A DNA stretch of 64,000 bases. Origin: Phoronis australis. Its lineage: Eukaryota > Phoronida > Phoronidae. The DNA is taken from contig NMRA01000273.1 of the NCBI GenBank assembly GCA_002633005.1, forward strand, positions 63,506 to 127,505, in the 5' to 3' direction. The notes beneath the pieces are model-generated. The model made no database searches and was not told the DNA's origin. It saw only the letters and a program-made list of their open reading frames with translations. The position numbers and the translations under genes are program-made. Within the stretch, counting starts at the first letter, position 1. Every line of letters begins with the position of its first letter. Below are positions 38,839 through 50,800 of this stretch, piece by piece.

Positions 38839-41800
38839 GTAAGAATTGTTAACAAGGGAAAAGCACACTGCCCGTGACATCTCGTCCATACCTTCCCTAT
38901 CTGGCCTATGGCATGCTATGGCTATGCTGACTGACACTGATGTCTGTGACCACCGTGTCTCGCTGGCCCCAGTAGTTCAGCTAAAGACGGTGGTCACTGT
39001 CTATGTCACTGACTAACATAAAACTAGAAATGCATTTTTGGTAATTGTCTATGTCATGTTAGCCAACTTAAATGAACAGTTACTGGCACGATATAATTAT
39101 AATAGCATAGGGTAGAATACGCAAATGAAAAAAATTGTTACCATTTAAATCATGGGCGGCGCAGCACTGAAAAAAGAGGGGGGGCTAAAACCCTCAGCTC
39201 CCCTGTGGTGCATGGGCGACATAGCTCTGAAGAAAGTGGGGGGTTATGGACACCTATGCCTATAGTGTGCTGCCCATGTAGATGGTAATAATTTACTCTG
39301 CCACAGAATCCTGAATGCACACATCACCATCCCTGCGGAGAGAGGTGAGTAAAAACCACTTGCTGTCCAGGGCTTTATTCAAGATTTCGAAAACAGGGTG
39401 TCCAAAATGAGGTTCCCAATATTACAGGGAGTTCATGATTCCAACGACACGCAACCCCCACCCTCTCCACCGTTCACCAGCAATACCCCCCCACACACAG
39501 TGAGTTTTTTTACAATAAAATACATAGACCAAGGCTTTTACATCTAAGTTTACAGAAACAACCTTCTGTAGTGAGCTTTTTTACTCAAAAAAAAACTGTT
39601 GACCAAGACTTTTACATCTAAGTTTACGAAAACAGCCGAGTTGCTTACCAAACAAATATTAGAGATATTGCTTGAATGATGAGTACACTATGTTTTTGGT
39701 GATCTTGAGTCATATCATCTTAACTAGCTTTAGTATTCTGTAAAATGAGTCGTCAGAGCTGCAGTTACAAAACAAGAAAATTGCACATATGATGTGTGGT
39801 TTATATTTTGGCAACAGGTGTCACTGCTGTACCATATTAAAGCCATAAAACACACATTGAAAAGCACGAAACAGGTGGAAACTAAAAAGATGAAAATCGT
39901 GAAATTACAGCTCTGAAACACAAGTTTGGAGTTACAGTAAGGTATGACCCCTATATAAAATAAAAAAAACTATACATGTAACACCTCTGGGAACATAGTC
40001 AACAGTGGAAGAAAATTTGACAACCAAACATGGATACTCAATGGTTTCAACTTTGTTTGAACATGGCAACATTGTATATACCTTGTATCTGAATATAAAA
40101 AAGAGCCAGAACTGTGAGTTCACTCTTCAGCTGTGTGCCTCTTTCATTAACTGGGCTTCCTAGTAATCATTACAATGTGTGTGTCCAAACTTGAATGGTT
40201 CTGATTGACAGTGGGCGTCCAAATGATACATTGGGCCCTCCTTGCCAGAGCTCCAGATTAGTGCACGTCCAAGACATAGGCTGCATAAAGTTCTGTTGCT
40301 GTCGTAACGGATAGCTGCCACCAGTGTTGTCAACTACAGGTTGGGGCTGTCTACTGTCTGGCGAATGCGGGGTGCACATCTCACTAGTATGCCACTGTAT
40401 TGGCATTGCGGCGTGGCGTGACACCTTGCACTAATTTAGCCTTTGGGTTTTATGCCTGCCCAGGTTGACTTATCAGGTTCACAGCCTCGGTGGTTTTCTC
40501 GGGACTTTCGTAGACACCAGCACTGTGCCTGACCTGGTTATGGACTGCATCGTGAGGTGACCATGCGGGAGCTCGGTTGCCACACACACCGTCAAGCTTG
40601 CGCATATTCATGTTCAATTTCAGGGTGTTTGCTTGCTGAGGTTGTCTCAGTGCCACTGACCTGGCCGACTGGTAACATTTGGTTCGCGTCCTCCTCGACC
40701 GCAGGCCTGCCTTTTGCAGAACTGAGAGGTCGTTCTGAAACCCGGTAACAATGGCCGATAAACGGTGCTTTTCTCGAGTCTTTGATGCACCATCTATCGA
40801 CCATTGTTACTGGTTTCAGAAGGACGTTTTGTACATATCAAAGGTCCCTCCCGCCCCAACCCAGACGTCTTACCCAGTCATCTCAAGAGCTATTGCCTGT
40901 AGGCATAGACGAGTGAGAGGCCTTTTTATTACTACACTCACCGCACTCTTACCTATGGTCAAGGATTAAGAGCCGCACTGCCTGGAACTTGGGCCCTCTT
41001 AGTATGTATCCGCCTCCTCAAAAACTTGGGAGGCCGTGTGTCCCCTCTCTTTTGTCGTGAGTATGTACCATTGTGTGGGTCTGCAAGTGTTCATCCAGGA
41101 TTTCAAAAATAGGGCGTCCAAAATGGGTTTCTCAATTTCTCAGGACATCTATCATTACACCTTACTCCTGTTTAGTCTGCATTCCAGACAATACTGTTTT
41201 TGTCCTGATATCAATCTTTCTTTTGTTAATTGCCAGACTTGAGCTTTTGTCCGATGTCACTATGCAATTCCCAATTTTCTGCCATACTGGGTGTCATTTT
41301 TAAGGCCTTTCAAAATCACGGCATACTGGCTTGGAATTCCTCTGGTCTGTACTGAATATTTTCACCAGTGAAACATTTCGTTATGATTTTGTTGATGTTT
41401 TTACGTCTTAATATTTTAGGATCTTCTCACAAAGACAGATGTAGATCTCATGCGCCTACTTGACACTGGCCCGCGTGCTGTCAACGACATTGTCACTGCT
41501 GCTTGCCAATATGCAGCTCCCAAACCCTGCACAGTATGTATACTCTAACGTGAGACTCGCATGAACCAATGTGTGGTTGTAAATTATACTGGCTTATATA
41601 GAATTCCAAAACTGGTCGTTATTCTGTTTTTCTAAGGCTGGTTGCCTTTTCGCAAATAATGTCAATTTTAGCAAATGTTATTTTATGATATCTACACGAT
41701 ACACAGTTCGTGCTTGTGGATAAATTTGGTAAAGTAGAATTTCACTTGTCAGGCATATTGTGTAATAAATAATTGAAGAATTTCACTACATGGTTATCTT

Positions 41801-44800
41801 GAGGGTTTTTTCCAGTAATGTGGTCTGCTTTTGTTACGGGGAATTCAGGCCATTTTGTCTAATTGTTTTTGGCGTGAACTGTAGTTCTATTGCAGCAATA
41901 CATATGTTTGAAATTCTCACAAAGTCTTAGTGTATTCATAATTTTTCATATCATTATCCTGCTACCCATTGAGTAGAGAATTGTTTGCGCAAAGTGTTGT
42001 TATACTGAAACTCGTTAGCATTTTTGACTGCTTTAGGTTTTAGATATGTGGCACTCCTCTGAGAAGCACAGGTGTCACCTAGTGACATCTCTTGGTGAAC
42101 TAGACACAGTGTTAAAGCATGGCTTTATGGCCGGGACCATTACAGAGGTGAGGGGCTTTATTATTTGCTCTTCAGAATGTGTTGAGTGCGTCATATTTTG
42201 AAGTGCATGTTGTTTTGAGCAATTGTGTCTTTATATGCTTCAAAGTTAAATAGAATTTCCATCCCCACTTACGACGTAAACAAGATAATTACGAAACAGC
42301 GTAATTAACTTTAGCAAAGTGATATCATTTTTTTCATGATTGCAATTAGTTTCAGTGATTGACTAGCAGCTCAGTGTTGAAAGTGTTGGCCAACCTTATC
42401 AAAAGTGAGGATTTCTAAACACTTTTCTGTTTTCCAATGCCCTGAATGAACTGCTAGAACTATAGAATGAGTCGCAATCAATACCAGATATAGCAATTCA
42501 GAAAATTGCTGATGTGATCTTGAAAGAAAGGAAGACAGACAGACAGACAGAAACAAAAGTTTCTAACAAAACTATATTTTTTGCTATCTAAATGCATCAG
42601 ATATTTATTTCAGTAGATTGCATATGCTATGAACAACTGACTAATGGTAGTTTACTGCTGAAACGGTATTCTGCCTTCACTTTTGCTGGTCATTACTGCT
42701 TCACACTTAGTTGTTTCGTTTGTTGATTGCTGTAGATCACAGGACCGTCAGGTTGTGGTAAAACCCAGCTCAGTATCCAGTTGGCTGTTGTGGCAGTATT
42801 ATCACTAGGTGGCTCTGTTATATACATCGACACGGAGGCCGCATTTAGTGCTGAAAGGTTCGTGTGCATGTGTGATTGGAAGTCATAACTTATCTACCTA
42901 TTTTTTGGAATTACCATAATTGGTTGAACTGTTCCTTCAACTGCTTTTTTCTTTACAATAAATGCATTAATAGTGAATTGCTTTTAACAAAGCACAGTTT
43001 CACCTTGTTTGTATTTGAAAGGAGTTGCTCCTCTTTGTCATTCATAATCAACCTGTGATTTGTGGCTTAACTCTACAGACTATTGTATCAAGCTTTGTGC
43101 TGTAGTAACTCTCATAGCTACACCTCAGCCTCTATGATGGGGATTGGTGATATACTAGAGTTCGATGCCTGTCACATTGTCACAAGAGTATTTCGTCTAA
43201 GCTATGCTACATAAACTCCTGTCTTACTTACATCCAGGTGGATGCAGGTGGCACAGTGTAGATTTCCCCAGCATTTCAGCTCAGAGCAGCAGTTGGTGGA
43301 TATGGCTAAGCAAGTTCACGTCTATGTGGAGTCCACATGTAGCAGTCTCTGGGACAGGTACAATTTGGATTCTCTTTACCTCTTTGCATTCATTTTTATT
43401 TCTCCTGTTACCTGAGCCTGGTCATTTTGACACGTGGGTATGATGTGCTACAAGGGGGGAAATGCTATATACATGTCAACCTATATGGAGTGTCCACATT
43501 TTATACGCATTTGATTCAATTAATGTAGTATATGGGCGTCCGATTAAAGTAATACGGATTCTTGTAAAAAATCTTAGATTTATTTATAGCTATGATCAGT
43601 TCCTACGATTATTACAGAGCGCATAACATTTACAAACATACTGTACACCACAGAAAAAATGTCACGCTGCAATCCAGTTTAGAGTTCTTGTGGATTATTT
43701 CTTTAAATGTGGACGTTAACAAATATGGTACATGTGGGGGACCTGAGGGGGTTGGCGTGATGCTGTCTGTTATGAGGTCGCACTGTCTTTATGTAAAATT
43801 GACATTTTGGAAATGATTGAAGGGTTTGACCGTGAATGTAATTAGATCGGGGTTTTAGTGTTAAGAATTACATAATATTACGTGGCAATGAATCATGGCG
43901 GTGTTTTTCATAATCGAGGGGTTCTCGTCCACATAATCGGGGTTCTCCTCCTGGTAATAGATGGCTCTTTCTTCTCACAGTGGATGGTGGGTTGTCACTT
44001 CATATTTGAAGTCCAGTGCGTTGCCATGGTAACCAGGAAAAGGTATCCAAGGCAATACCAACTGGTGCAAATCCAACCGAAGATGATACAAATGCTGGCC
44101 GAAGTCACCATCACCTTCGTTTACCCACCTGAGATGATACCTGCCTTATCTTCGATTATGTAAGAATTAATGATCCATTCCTATCGCCTAATGGGTTATC
44201 AATGTCATTTGCAGGCTTCAAAGTCTAGAAGAGGACATCATTAAAAAGCGCGCTTGTCTGGTGGTAGTTGATTCCATTGCGTCTTTAGTCAGAAAAGAGT
44301 TCAACAATCAAGGGTGGAGAACTTTGATTGAGCGCACCAAGTTGCTATCTAAAGAGGCATCCATGTTGAAACGACTAGCAGAAGACTTCGCCATTCCAGT
44401 AAGTTGCAGGCTATTGTCTTAATAGCTGTTCATATAAAAGGTGATCGTAACTTTGAAATGAATTTTGTTGTGGTTCCTTTTTTGTACTGTAGGTAATAAT
44501 ATATTTCTGTATATTTCCATTAAGATTTAACCCAAGTGCGGTTAGAATACGACATTCATTGTAAACCAGCTTCCATCAGTTGTGAGTTGGGTGGTCTTGG
44601 GATGTAGATATCGGATGGTAGTGCCAGTTCAGTTCCCAGCCAATTAACATAACCTTACATTTAATCACATATATTTCTTGTTACTTGATAATCATATTGG
44701 TTAGTCACTTAATGAGTTCAGATAAAGTGACTTAACTCTGACTGACCAACAGTTTTAATTTTAAGGCTTGTATTGCCAGTAAAGCCATGAAACAGTTTTT

Positions 44801-45569
44801 ATAAGTAACGTGTCATTTACACGATATGGGTGTGTTGGTGTGCTCCCATCGCTATCTGATGTTGACTTATTGCAGTCCATGCATAGCATCCAATGACTGG
44901 AAATGTGATGTGTAGACTGGAAATGTGATGTGTAGACTGGAAATGTGATGTGTAGACTGGAAATGTGATGTGTAGACTGGAAATGTGATGTGTAGACATG
45001 CTTTCAAATGAACAATATTTAAGTGTTGCGTTCAAGAGGAAAGAATTTTAATGGAGAATTTTTACTTATTTAATAGAAATTACAGTACCTCAGTTGTTGT
45101 TGAGTCTTGGAGAATATTCACCATACTGAACACAGTGATGCCATCTTCATGAGTGTTACGTATAGTTGCAATGATTTTCGATATACATATGGGCATGGGT
45201 CAATTCACCCGTGAAACCTTTTAATGTACAAGTCATTATAGATGACCTATGGGGCACCACACTGTGACTACATGGACAGGATTTACATTAAAGCTAAATC
45301 ATCGCTGACCATTGTTTCATGCTTTACAAATAAGTTTGCAATATTTATGATACTAGAATGTAATAATCATGATTTATACAAATGATAGTGATGGTCAAGT
45401 TGTTGTTTCGACATATTAATGGCCACAGCCCAAGGGGCCAGGACTGGAGGCTTGAATGTATAGATTCATTCATTCATTCATGATATTATTGACTTCTAAT
45501 GATTTGTAGTTATTAAATTTTGTACCATATATAAATATATACGCACGCCCTCCCCCCCCCACACACACA

Positions 45570-45610
<41 letters not shown>

Positions 45611-48600
45611 GCGCTGAAGGCCACACTTGCCAGTTAATATGAAATTCAATGTAGTTATGAGAAAATTAGTAGTTTACAAATGACTACTTAAAGTGAAAAA
45701 TTGTTAGCGTGGTTATCAGATGTACATGTGTCTACACGGCTGTTGTTACGGATCACTAGGTTACCTAACAACCATTGGTAATTACCTTGTTACAGTGTGT
45801 GTCAGGCATTGGCAGGTCTGGGTCTGACGACCATGGACCGCATGGTGTTTGGCAATCGTCCAAACTTTGTATGAGAAGCCTGTTCCTGGATGTTGTTAAG
45901 TCTGCAACAGAGTTCGAACAGGGTATAAACAGGGGAGCATTCCTTAGACTTAGTTTTTTGTGTGAAAAGCAAGACCTCGCAAAATTGCAAGAGTGAAAAG
46001 TGAATGTTTTCGCGAGTATGTTCGGGAGTTTACTAGCCTTTCCTAGCAAAATGACAGCCAATAAAGTGAGTGGTTGGTGAGGTTGGATTGTTGAATTGTG
46101 AGATCAAGTTCACTATTGACATTCCGATTTGCGGAGATTTTGCTCTGCAGGGGCAAGTTAATATCTTACGGTCTACGGAACTCTGCCCAGTTGTTAAATT
46201 TTTTGCAACAGGCCAACACATGTGCCTGTGCATGTCATCAGTGCAGAGATGAGTAACATGCCTTATGTACAGCAAACAGAAACAAAAAAAATAATAATAG
46301 CTTGTATTCGTATGATACGGGCATCATCTAGTGCCTATTCAAGTGATTTGGTGTCTTCTATCGTAAGTGGCAGTGTTGCTAGAAAAGGGTTTGAATTGAG
46401 CTCAAACTAAGAGACCAAGTGCCCATGAAATGCTTCTAACTGTTTTCAAGTTTGTTGTAGTTATTTAAGACATAGGTTTTTGTTTCTTAGGACTTTCAAT
46501 TTTTGGTTAACCCTAAGCAAAAAATGAGAATAGTGCTATCTGCAAAAGTGGTGTGTATTGATATGTTTTGATGGAGTGTTCCTGTAAATCCCGGTTGATT
46601 TATTTTACTTTAAAAATATTCTTGAAGTAAATGTTTTTCAATTTGATAATTGGATTATGTAATCAAGTAGCCATTGAGGTGTTCCTTTCAGTTGGTAATT
46701 GAGAACTTGAGCATTAGGACTCAACCCTAGGTTTTTTAATGATTCATTAAATCTGGTGATTTTAATGACTGTGTGACTCACTAGCCATTGCCACACATGT
46801 GTTCCTGTCAGTCGTTCAAACTGTGTTCACAGAGTATGACCGCCAGTTGACATTTGTCCATTACTCGCTATTTAACAACAGGTGTGTGGCAACATCTGAG
46901 CCAAAAAATAAACTAGAGAAACAATCACTGGTAGCTCGGCCACAGCTGTTGATCATTAGATGTCTATTGGTGACAAGATCATCGACTTTAAGCTGTTTCT
47001 TTTCCAAGGCAGTAAAGTTGAAATGAACTTGTATGTAAGATATGAAATATCAAGAAGGATACTGTGGTTCTGGTCTACTTCAGATAACGAGGAGCTTCAA
47101 GTGGTATGTAATCGATAAAGACTGACCACGTTGAACACACTTGTTCTTCAACAGAGCCTAATAGACAACACAAGTGGCTGTTTGGGGCCCCAGTGGGAAC
47201 CTTACGCCAATACTAATAATGAACATACAGTGTTCAGTGATAAGGGACCCCCCAAGTCGAACCTAACTGAGGGACCCCCAAGGGCCTATGCCTGAGGCAA
47301 CTCATACTGGGATATTATGAATAAGGTAATGAAGTGATTGCATGTGTTTTATGAACTTTACCTGAATGGCAGGTGGGTCTCATTAGCACGCCATCGACTT
47401 TACTCACCTAGTTGACACAGACCACATGCCTCACATACAGAGAAACATATTTTCCAGTGTGACACTATACCCTGAGATTCGACATATCAGCATTAGGTAT
47501 GAATTCTTTTTGTAAAAAGAAAAACTTGGCAACATTTCTAAATAAACTGTCGTCCTTTGACTGCATCTTTGTTGTATTCCAAATAAATAGTATTAATGCT
47601 TATGGAAGTTTTGCTGTCTCAATACTAGGACCAGCAACCAGTATTTATAGTAAGTAAAAAGTTGGCAAAATCCCAGCAGCAAAGTATTGGTTTTCTCATG
47701 TGTCCTGGAAAAATTTAAGTACACGGAGTATGGTTAATAACTTACATCTTCAACAGATTAAGTTGACTTCATAAATTATATTCAGTTTACTTTAAACTAT
47801 TCTGGTTTCCTGCAGTGCAGCAGGGCAAGGTGCAGGGAGTTTGTTTACCACCTTGAATTGAGCGCTTGCTCAGTTACATGGAGATTAGGAGAAAAGCATA
47901 GCTACACGTATGCAAGGCTATTTTCCACTCACATTTTTGTTAAGTACTTCGAAGAATTAGTGAAATAATGTTAGGGAGTGTTTTCTAAAATTCATTAAAA
48001 AATGCCGGGTTATTCCAACATGTTATAATTCTGGAAGTGACGATAAAAATAATGCAGAAATAACGAAATCAGGCCTATATGGTCTGCAGAGATCACTTCA
48101 TTTTAGTGGTATTTAAAGCAGCCAGAACTTCAGTTTATCGTTGATACGTTTAAACGGGTTGTATTAATTAAGGAGACGGTGTAGCTTAGCGGTTTGAGCT
48201 GCGCACTCCCATCAGGGAGACCCAAGTTCGAATCCTGGCTTTACAGACAAGTAATCGAGCGTTGCACAACAGTATCTCCTACTCCTCTGAGTTCAGTGTT
48301 GTGAATGAATGAATGTATGCAAGGGATTGAATGTGCCAATTATTTAATTGTCAGTGATATTAGCCACCTTTTTTTACTCCTAAAACTGACAGTAAATGAT
48401 TAAAAAAAAATTAAACTTCAAGCTAACCAACCAGATGATTGCCTGTTGGGAACTTCCTGGGTTCTGGATTAGAAGTCTGGCCTGCCACTACTTCATCCTT
48501 TGGAATGTGAAGACATTCATTATCACTTCACATGAAAAGGTTATTTTTGCTGCCTTAACAATAAATAGTTATCAGTTTGTTCTATTGTCACTGTGTAGTA

Positions 48601-49957
48601 GGCGTGTGTCTGACACTTCATTTGTTGAAACACTTAAAGGAATACTCGTCTCATTGTAGATAGTGGTGACCAATCAGATCACAACCCGCTATACGCAGAC
48701 ACGGCCCATCAGTGTCCATGGTAAGCTTGCTGCTACTTATTTGTATTGATGATATCAGACAATTTTCATAGAAACAAAATGATCTTTTAGTGATTAAGGA
48801 TTGTTTTTGATACTGATTTTATTTTCGTATTTTCTGTCTGTGTGTCGTAGTATACCCTGTTTAGTCATTCTGTTGACATCTTTGTTAGCGGGTGTCAATT
48901 TTCTATCTATATACTTGGATTTGTCTGTGAGTACTACAACTATGGGTTATGCACAGTACGGTAGTATCTTTGTTAATGTGGCCAGAACGTGCTGGACCAC
49001 ACAAGTGTGAAGCAAGATCATACAAGGGTTTTGGTAGTAAGCTCGCAACCTCATCAACAAGCACTAGCAAAATGGCCCCTATTGAAGGTGATGGGTTAGC
49101 TATTTAAAGATTGTTGAATTACGGGTGAAATTTATAGAGAAACTATTTCCACTCTTTCCAAGATTCTTTGTCTCAAGTGTCTAGTGGTACAGAAAGTGTC
49201 GCTGGTATGTAATTTCACACCTGTTGTATTGCAGTGCCACGTGATAATGCAGCAGATTTGATTCCATCAGAAGACGATGGTTTTGTGACTGCTGCGCTGG
49301 GAAACACATGGAGTCACTGCGTCAATACTCGACTTATACTACAGTACATAGACAACATTCACAGACAGGTAGGGTGACATCTAAATTTTGTTTGCCTGTT
49401 CATTTGCAGGTCTTTTTAGAATAGACAACAATTCGTATCTCTGAAGGTGGCTGAATTGGACTCTGCAATCTGCATCCACTAAAACCTTCATGACACCTTT
49501 TTCATTAGAACTATTTGTAAGTCAATGAAAGACCGTCGTGTGTTTGGGAACTTTTGAAGAAGCTAAACTTAAATGTTGGCTTCTTAACGACATTCAGAAA
49601 AGCGCAAGAAAATTTTGTGTTGCGCTATACTGACCCTTTCATTTAGGTAACTAAAGTCTTGTTAAAAGTTCTTTTATAATTTATTGTTATACTTGGGTGA
49701 AGTTGTAGTGATAGGAGCATGAAATTCATTGGCTGCAATAGTGAAACAACTGTTCTTCCTGTGAAATGCATGCATTCAGGCAATCTCTTGAGATCATTAT
49801 CTCAAGAAACTCTGCTGGTGACCGGGTTAATGTTCTCATTCCCACAAGATCTTAAAGTGATGTCCTCTTTTTTTGTAGATTCTCATTGCCAAAAGTCCAG
49901 TGGCGCCATTTGCATCGTTTGTATACAGAGTAGAGGACAAAGGCTTGGTACTAACTG
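38758..49957 (+). CDS. RAD51B: RAD51 paralogue RAD51B (terminal exon uncertain)
   Basis: A nuclear RecA-fold ATPase of the BCDX2 paralogue complex that helps RAD51 load during homologous recombination. Exons: 38758-38838, 41420-41533, 42037-42147, 42736-42857, 43238-43357, 44215-44398, 48660-48720, 49235-49368, 49879-49957. They total 1,006 nt (335 codons plus one base) with consistent phases. The N-terminal helical domain is at 1-100. Walker A GPSGCGKT is at 105-112, Walker B LVVVD at 198-202, VVTNQITT at 246-253 (the L2 loop region) and ALGNTWSHCVNTRL in the last third. IYIDTEAAFSAERL, EEDIIKK and VRKEFNNQ distinguish RAD51B from RAD51C/D and XRCC2/3. Human isoforms are 350-384 aa. A further short 3' exon must follow; two candidates are listed. 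It is head-to-head with HAAO. Confidence 0.97.
38927..39015. repeat. Short imperfect hairpin repeat, RAD51B intron 1
   Basis: The arms (GTCTGTGACCACCGTGTCTC ... and ... AAGACGGTGGTCACTGTC) are inverted about an ACTGGGGCC-like centre. Related pieces with GACAGTGACCACC and CTAGCTGGC occur at the edges of the foldback near 37495-37540 and 38025-38105. Probably a small MITE-like family. Confidence 0.6.
39153..39290 (+). repeat. Dispersed repeat D, two tandem copies
   Basis: Two adjacent copies of CATGGGCGRC ... AGC(A/T)CTGAA(A/G)AAAG ... GGGGGCT, similar to 29403-29478. Confidence 0.5.
39362..39425 (+). repeat. Dispersed repeat E, copy 1
   Basis: TCAAGATTTCGAAAACAGGG then TGTCCAAAATGAGGTT matches 41088-41150 (CAGGATTTCAAAAATAGGGC then GTCCAAAATGGGTTTCTC). 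Short, unknown, both in RAD51B intron 1. Confidence 0.45.
40170..40990. other. GC-richer block in RAD51B intron 1
   Basis: About 800 bp noticeably richer in G+C than its surroundings, with small open frames on both strands (for example minus 40424-40170, minus 40656-40450). No protein family is recognisable. It contains an inverted repeat at 40729-40825. It may be a decayed mobile element. Confidence 0.45.
40729..40825. repeat. Inverted repeat, about 31-bp arms
   Basis: Left arm 40729-40760 (GTCGTTCTGAAACCCGGTAA...) and right arm 40795-40825 (...TTACTGGTTTCAGAAGGAC) are complementary with few mismatches. Loop about 34 nt. Confidence 0.85.
41420..41533 (+). CDS. RAD51B: RAD51B exon 2
   Basis: Encodes DLLTKTDVDLMRLLDTGPRA then VNDIVTAACQYAAPKPCT, matching the N-terminal helix-hairpin segment (DFLCLSPLELMKVTGLSY in human). 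Phase 0-0. Confidence 0.93.
42037..42147 (+). CDS. RAD51B: RAD51B exon 3
   Basis: Encodes VLDMWHSSEKHRCHLVTSLG then ELDTVLKHGFMAGTITE, corresponding to 'LSTTLSALDEALHGGVACGSLTE' before Walker A. Donor is GTGAGG. Confidence 0.95.
42736..42857 (+). CDS. RAD51B: RAD51B exon 4 (Walker A)
   Basis: Encodes ITGPSGCGKTQLSIQLAVVA then VIYIDTEAAFSAER. GPSGCGKT is the ATP-binding P-loop, and YIDTE is characteristic of RAD51 paralogues. Donor is GTTCGT. Confidence 0.98.
43238..43357 (+). CDS. RAD51B: RAD51B exon 5
   Basis: Encodes WMQVAQCRFPQHFSSEQQLV then DMAKQVHVYVESTCSSLWD, aligning with the 'ESRFPRYF..EEKLL...KVHLYRE' block of human RAD51B. Confidence 0.94.
44215..44398 (+). CDS. RAD51B: RAD51B exon 6 (Walker B)
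   Basis: Encodes LQSLEEDIIKKRACLVVVDS then IASLVRKEFNNQ and SKEASMLKRLAEDFAIP. LVVVD is Walker B, and the VRKEF and REASSLKYLAEEFSIPV-like blocks are diagnostic. Donor is GTAAGT. Confidence 0.98.
44896..44997 (+). repeat. 20-bp tandem repeat, 5 units
   Basis: Unit ACTGGAAATGTGATGTGTAG repeated without change, in RAD51B intron 6. Confidence 0.97.
45551..45607. repeat. C-rich / (AC)n microsatellite
   Basis: A run of C followed by about 22 AC units with one AAAC interruption, in RAD51B intron 6. Confidence 0.95.
45934..46032 (+). repeat. Dispersed repeat C, copy 2
   Basis: Partner of 8112-8210, in RAD51B intron 6. Confidence 0.55.
48171..48320 (+). mobile_element. tRNA-derived SINE-like element
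   Basis: Has a pol III box A (TAGCTTAGCGG at 48182) and a perfect box B (GTTCGAATCC at 48227) spaced as in a tRNA. It cannot form an acceptor stem, and its anticodon arm is CTCCC-ATCA-GGGAG, so it is not a working tRNA. The body continues to a GAATGAATGAATG tail. Confidence 0.6.
48660..48720 (+). CDS. RAD51B: RAD51B exon 7
   Basis: Encodes IVVTNQITTRYTQTRPISVH. VILTNQITT is the conserved strand leading into DNA-binding loop L2. 61 bp, donor GTAAGC. Confidence 0.95.
49235..49368 (+). CDS. RAD51B: RAD51B exon 8
   Basis: Encodes PRDNAADLIPSEDDGFVTAA then LGNTWSHCVNTRLILQYIDN and IHRQ. ALGNTWSHxVNTRLILQY is nearly invariant in RAD51B. Confidence 0.98.
49879..49957 (+). CDS. RAD51B: RAD51B exon 9
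   Basis: Encodes ILIAKSPVAPFASFVYRVED then KGLVLT, matching ILIAKSPLAPFTSFVYTIKE in human. Donor is GTAGGT. It ends one base into a codon, so another coding exon must follow. Confidence 0.97.
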
Positions 49958-50554
49958 GTAGGTGTACTGTTGTACATGCAAAATATATCAATGCTCAGTA
50001 TATTTTGACAAGTGGACCTTCGTTTTGCATAGTGAAGGATAGTTTACCGTAAACAGACACCTATTTTGAGACAAGTCTGGAAAAACAATTCCTGTGCTGG
50101 CCTTTTGCAGCCGCCGTAGTATTACAACCTTCATCGCCTCAGAAAGTTTACATCAATTTTCGAATCTCTAAATCTAAAGTCTATTCTGCAGAACCGTCTG
50201 CTTCCATAAAGCTCTGCTCCCCTCCCATCTGCCCAAAACAATGGCATTAAGATAAATCATACCAAACTACATGAAAGTTGCCTTTGTTGTGTTGTTGGAA
50301 TAGGATGGCTGGGCAATCTTTCTCAATCCACTCCCACATTTCACAATCTTTTACAAGGAATAGCTTTTACAGTGGTTAAGTTTCATTTTTGTTCCAAGAA
50401 TCAGTTTCTTTGTCCCTGTATACGTGTGCCACCTGTTGGCCAAACAAATAACTATCCAAGTTGTGATTCTTGGTAATTGCCAACCTTCCTTTCACATTTC
50501 ACCAAAAATGGTAAATTTCAGCTCATCACGATAATATTTAATTTCAAATTATTT

Positions 50555-50800
50555 TAAGGTTATGTAGGACCCTTGAGAAGTGGCCAAATTTGACAAACTT
50601 CAGAACATCATGTCTTAGAAATGGTTGCTCGCATTCATAAGAAACTTTCAGATACTATGATTTATACACCGTTCTCCAAACCGCTGTTAGGAATTGTGTT
50701 TTAAAGTTTGCACTTTTGCATGAAGGTCTATCAATAAGTTGGACTTTTATTGTTTTAATGAAGACAGTCAAAAGTTGCATAAAATGAAAATGAAGTGATC
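50555..50800 (+). repeat. Dispersed repeat B, copy 2
   Basis: Aligns with 1140-1390: TTATGTAGGACCC, CCAAATTTGACAAACTTC, AACATCATG, TTCTCCAAA, TGAAAATGAA in the same order. Confidence 0.6.

Noticed and set aside
48171-48243. tRNA gene
   Set aside because: Boxes A and B are good, but the acceptor stem does not pair and the anticodon loop is wrong, so I call it a SINE head.
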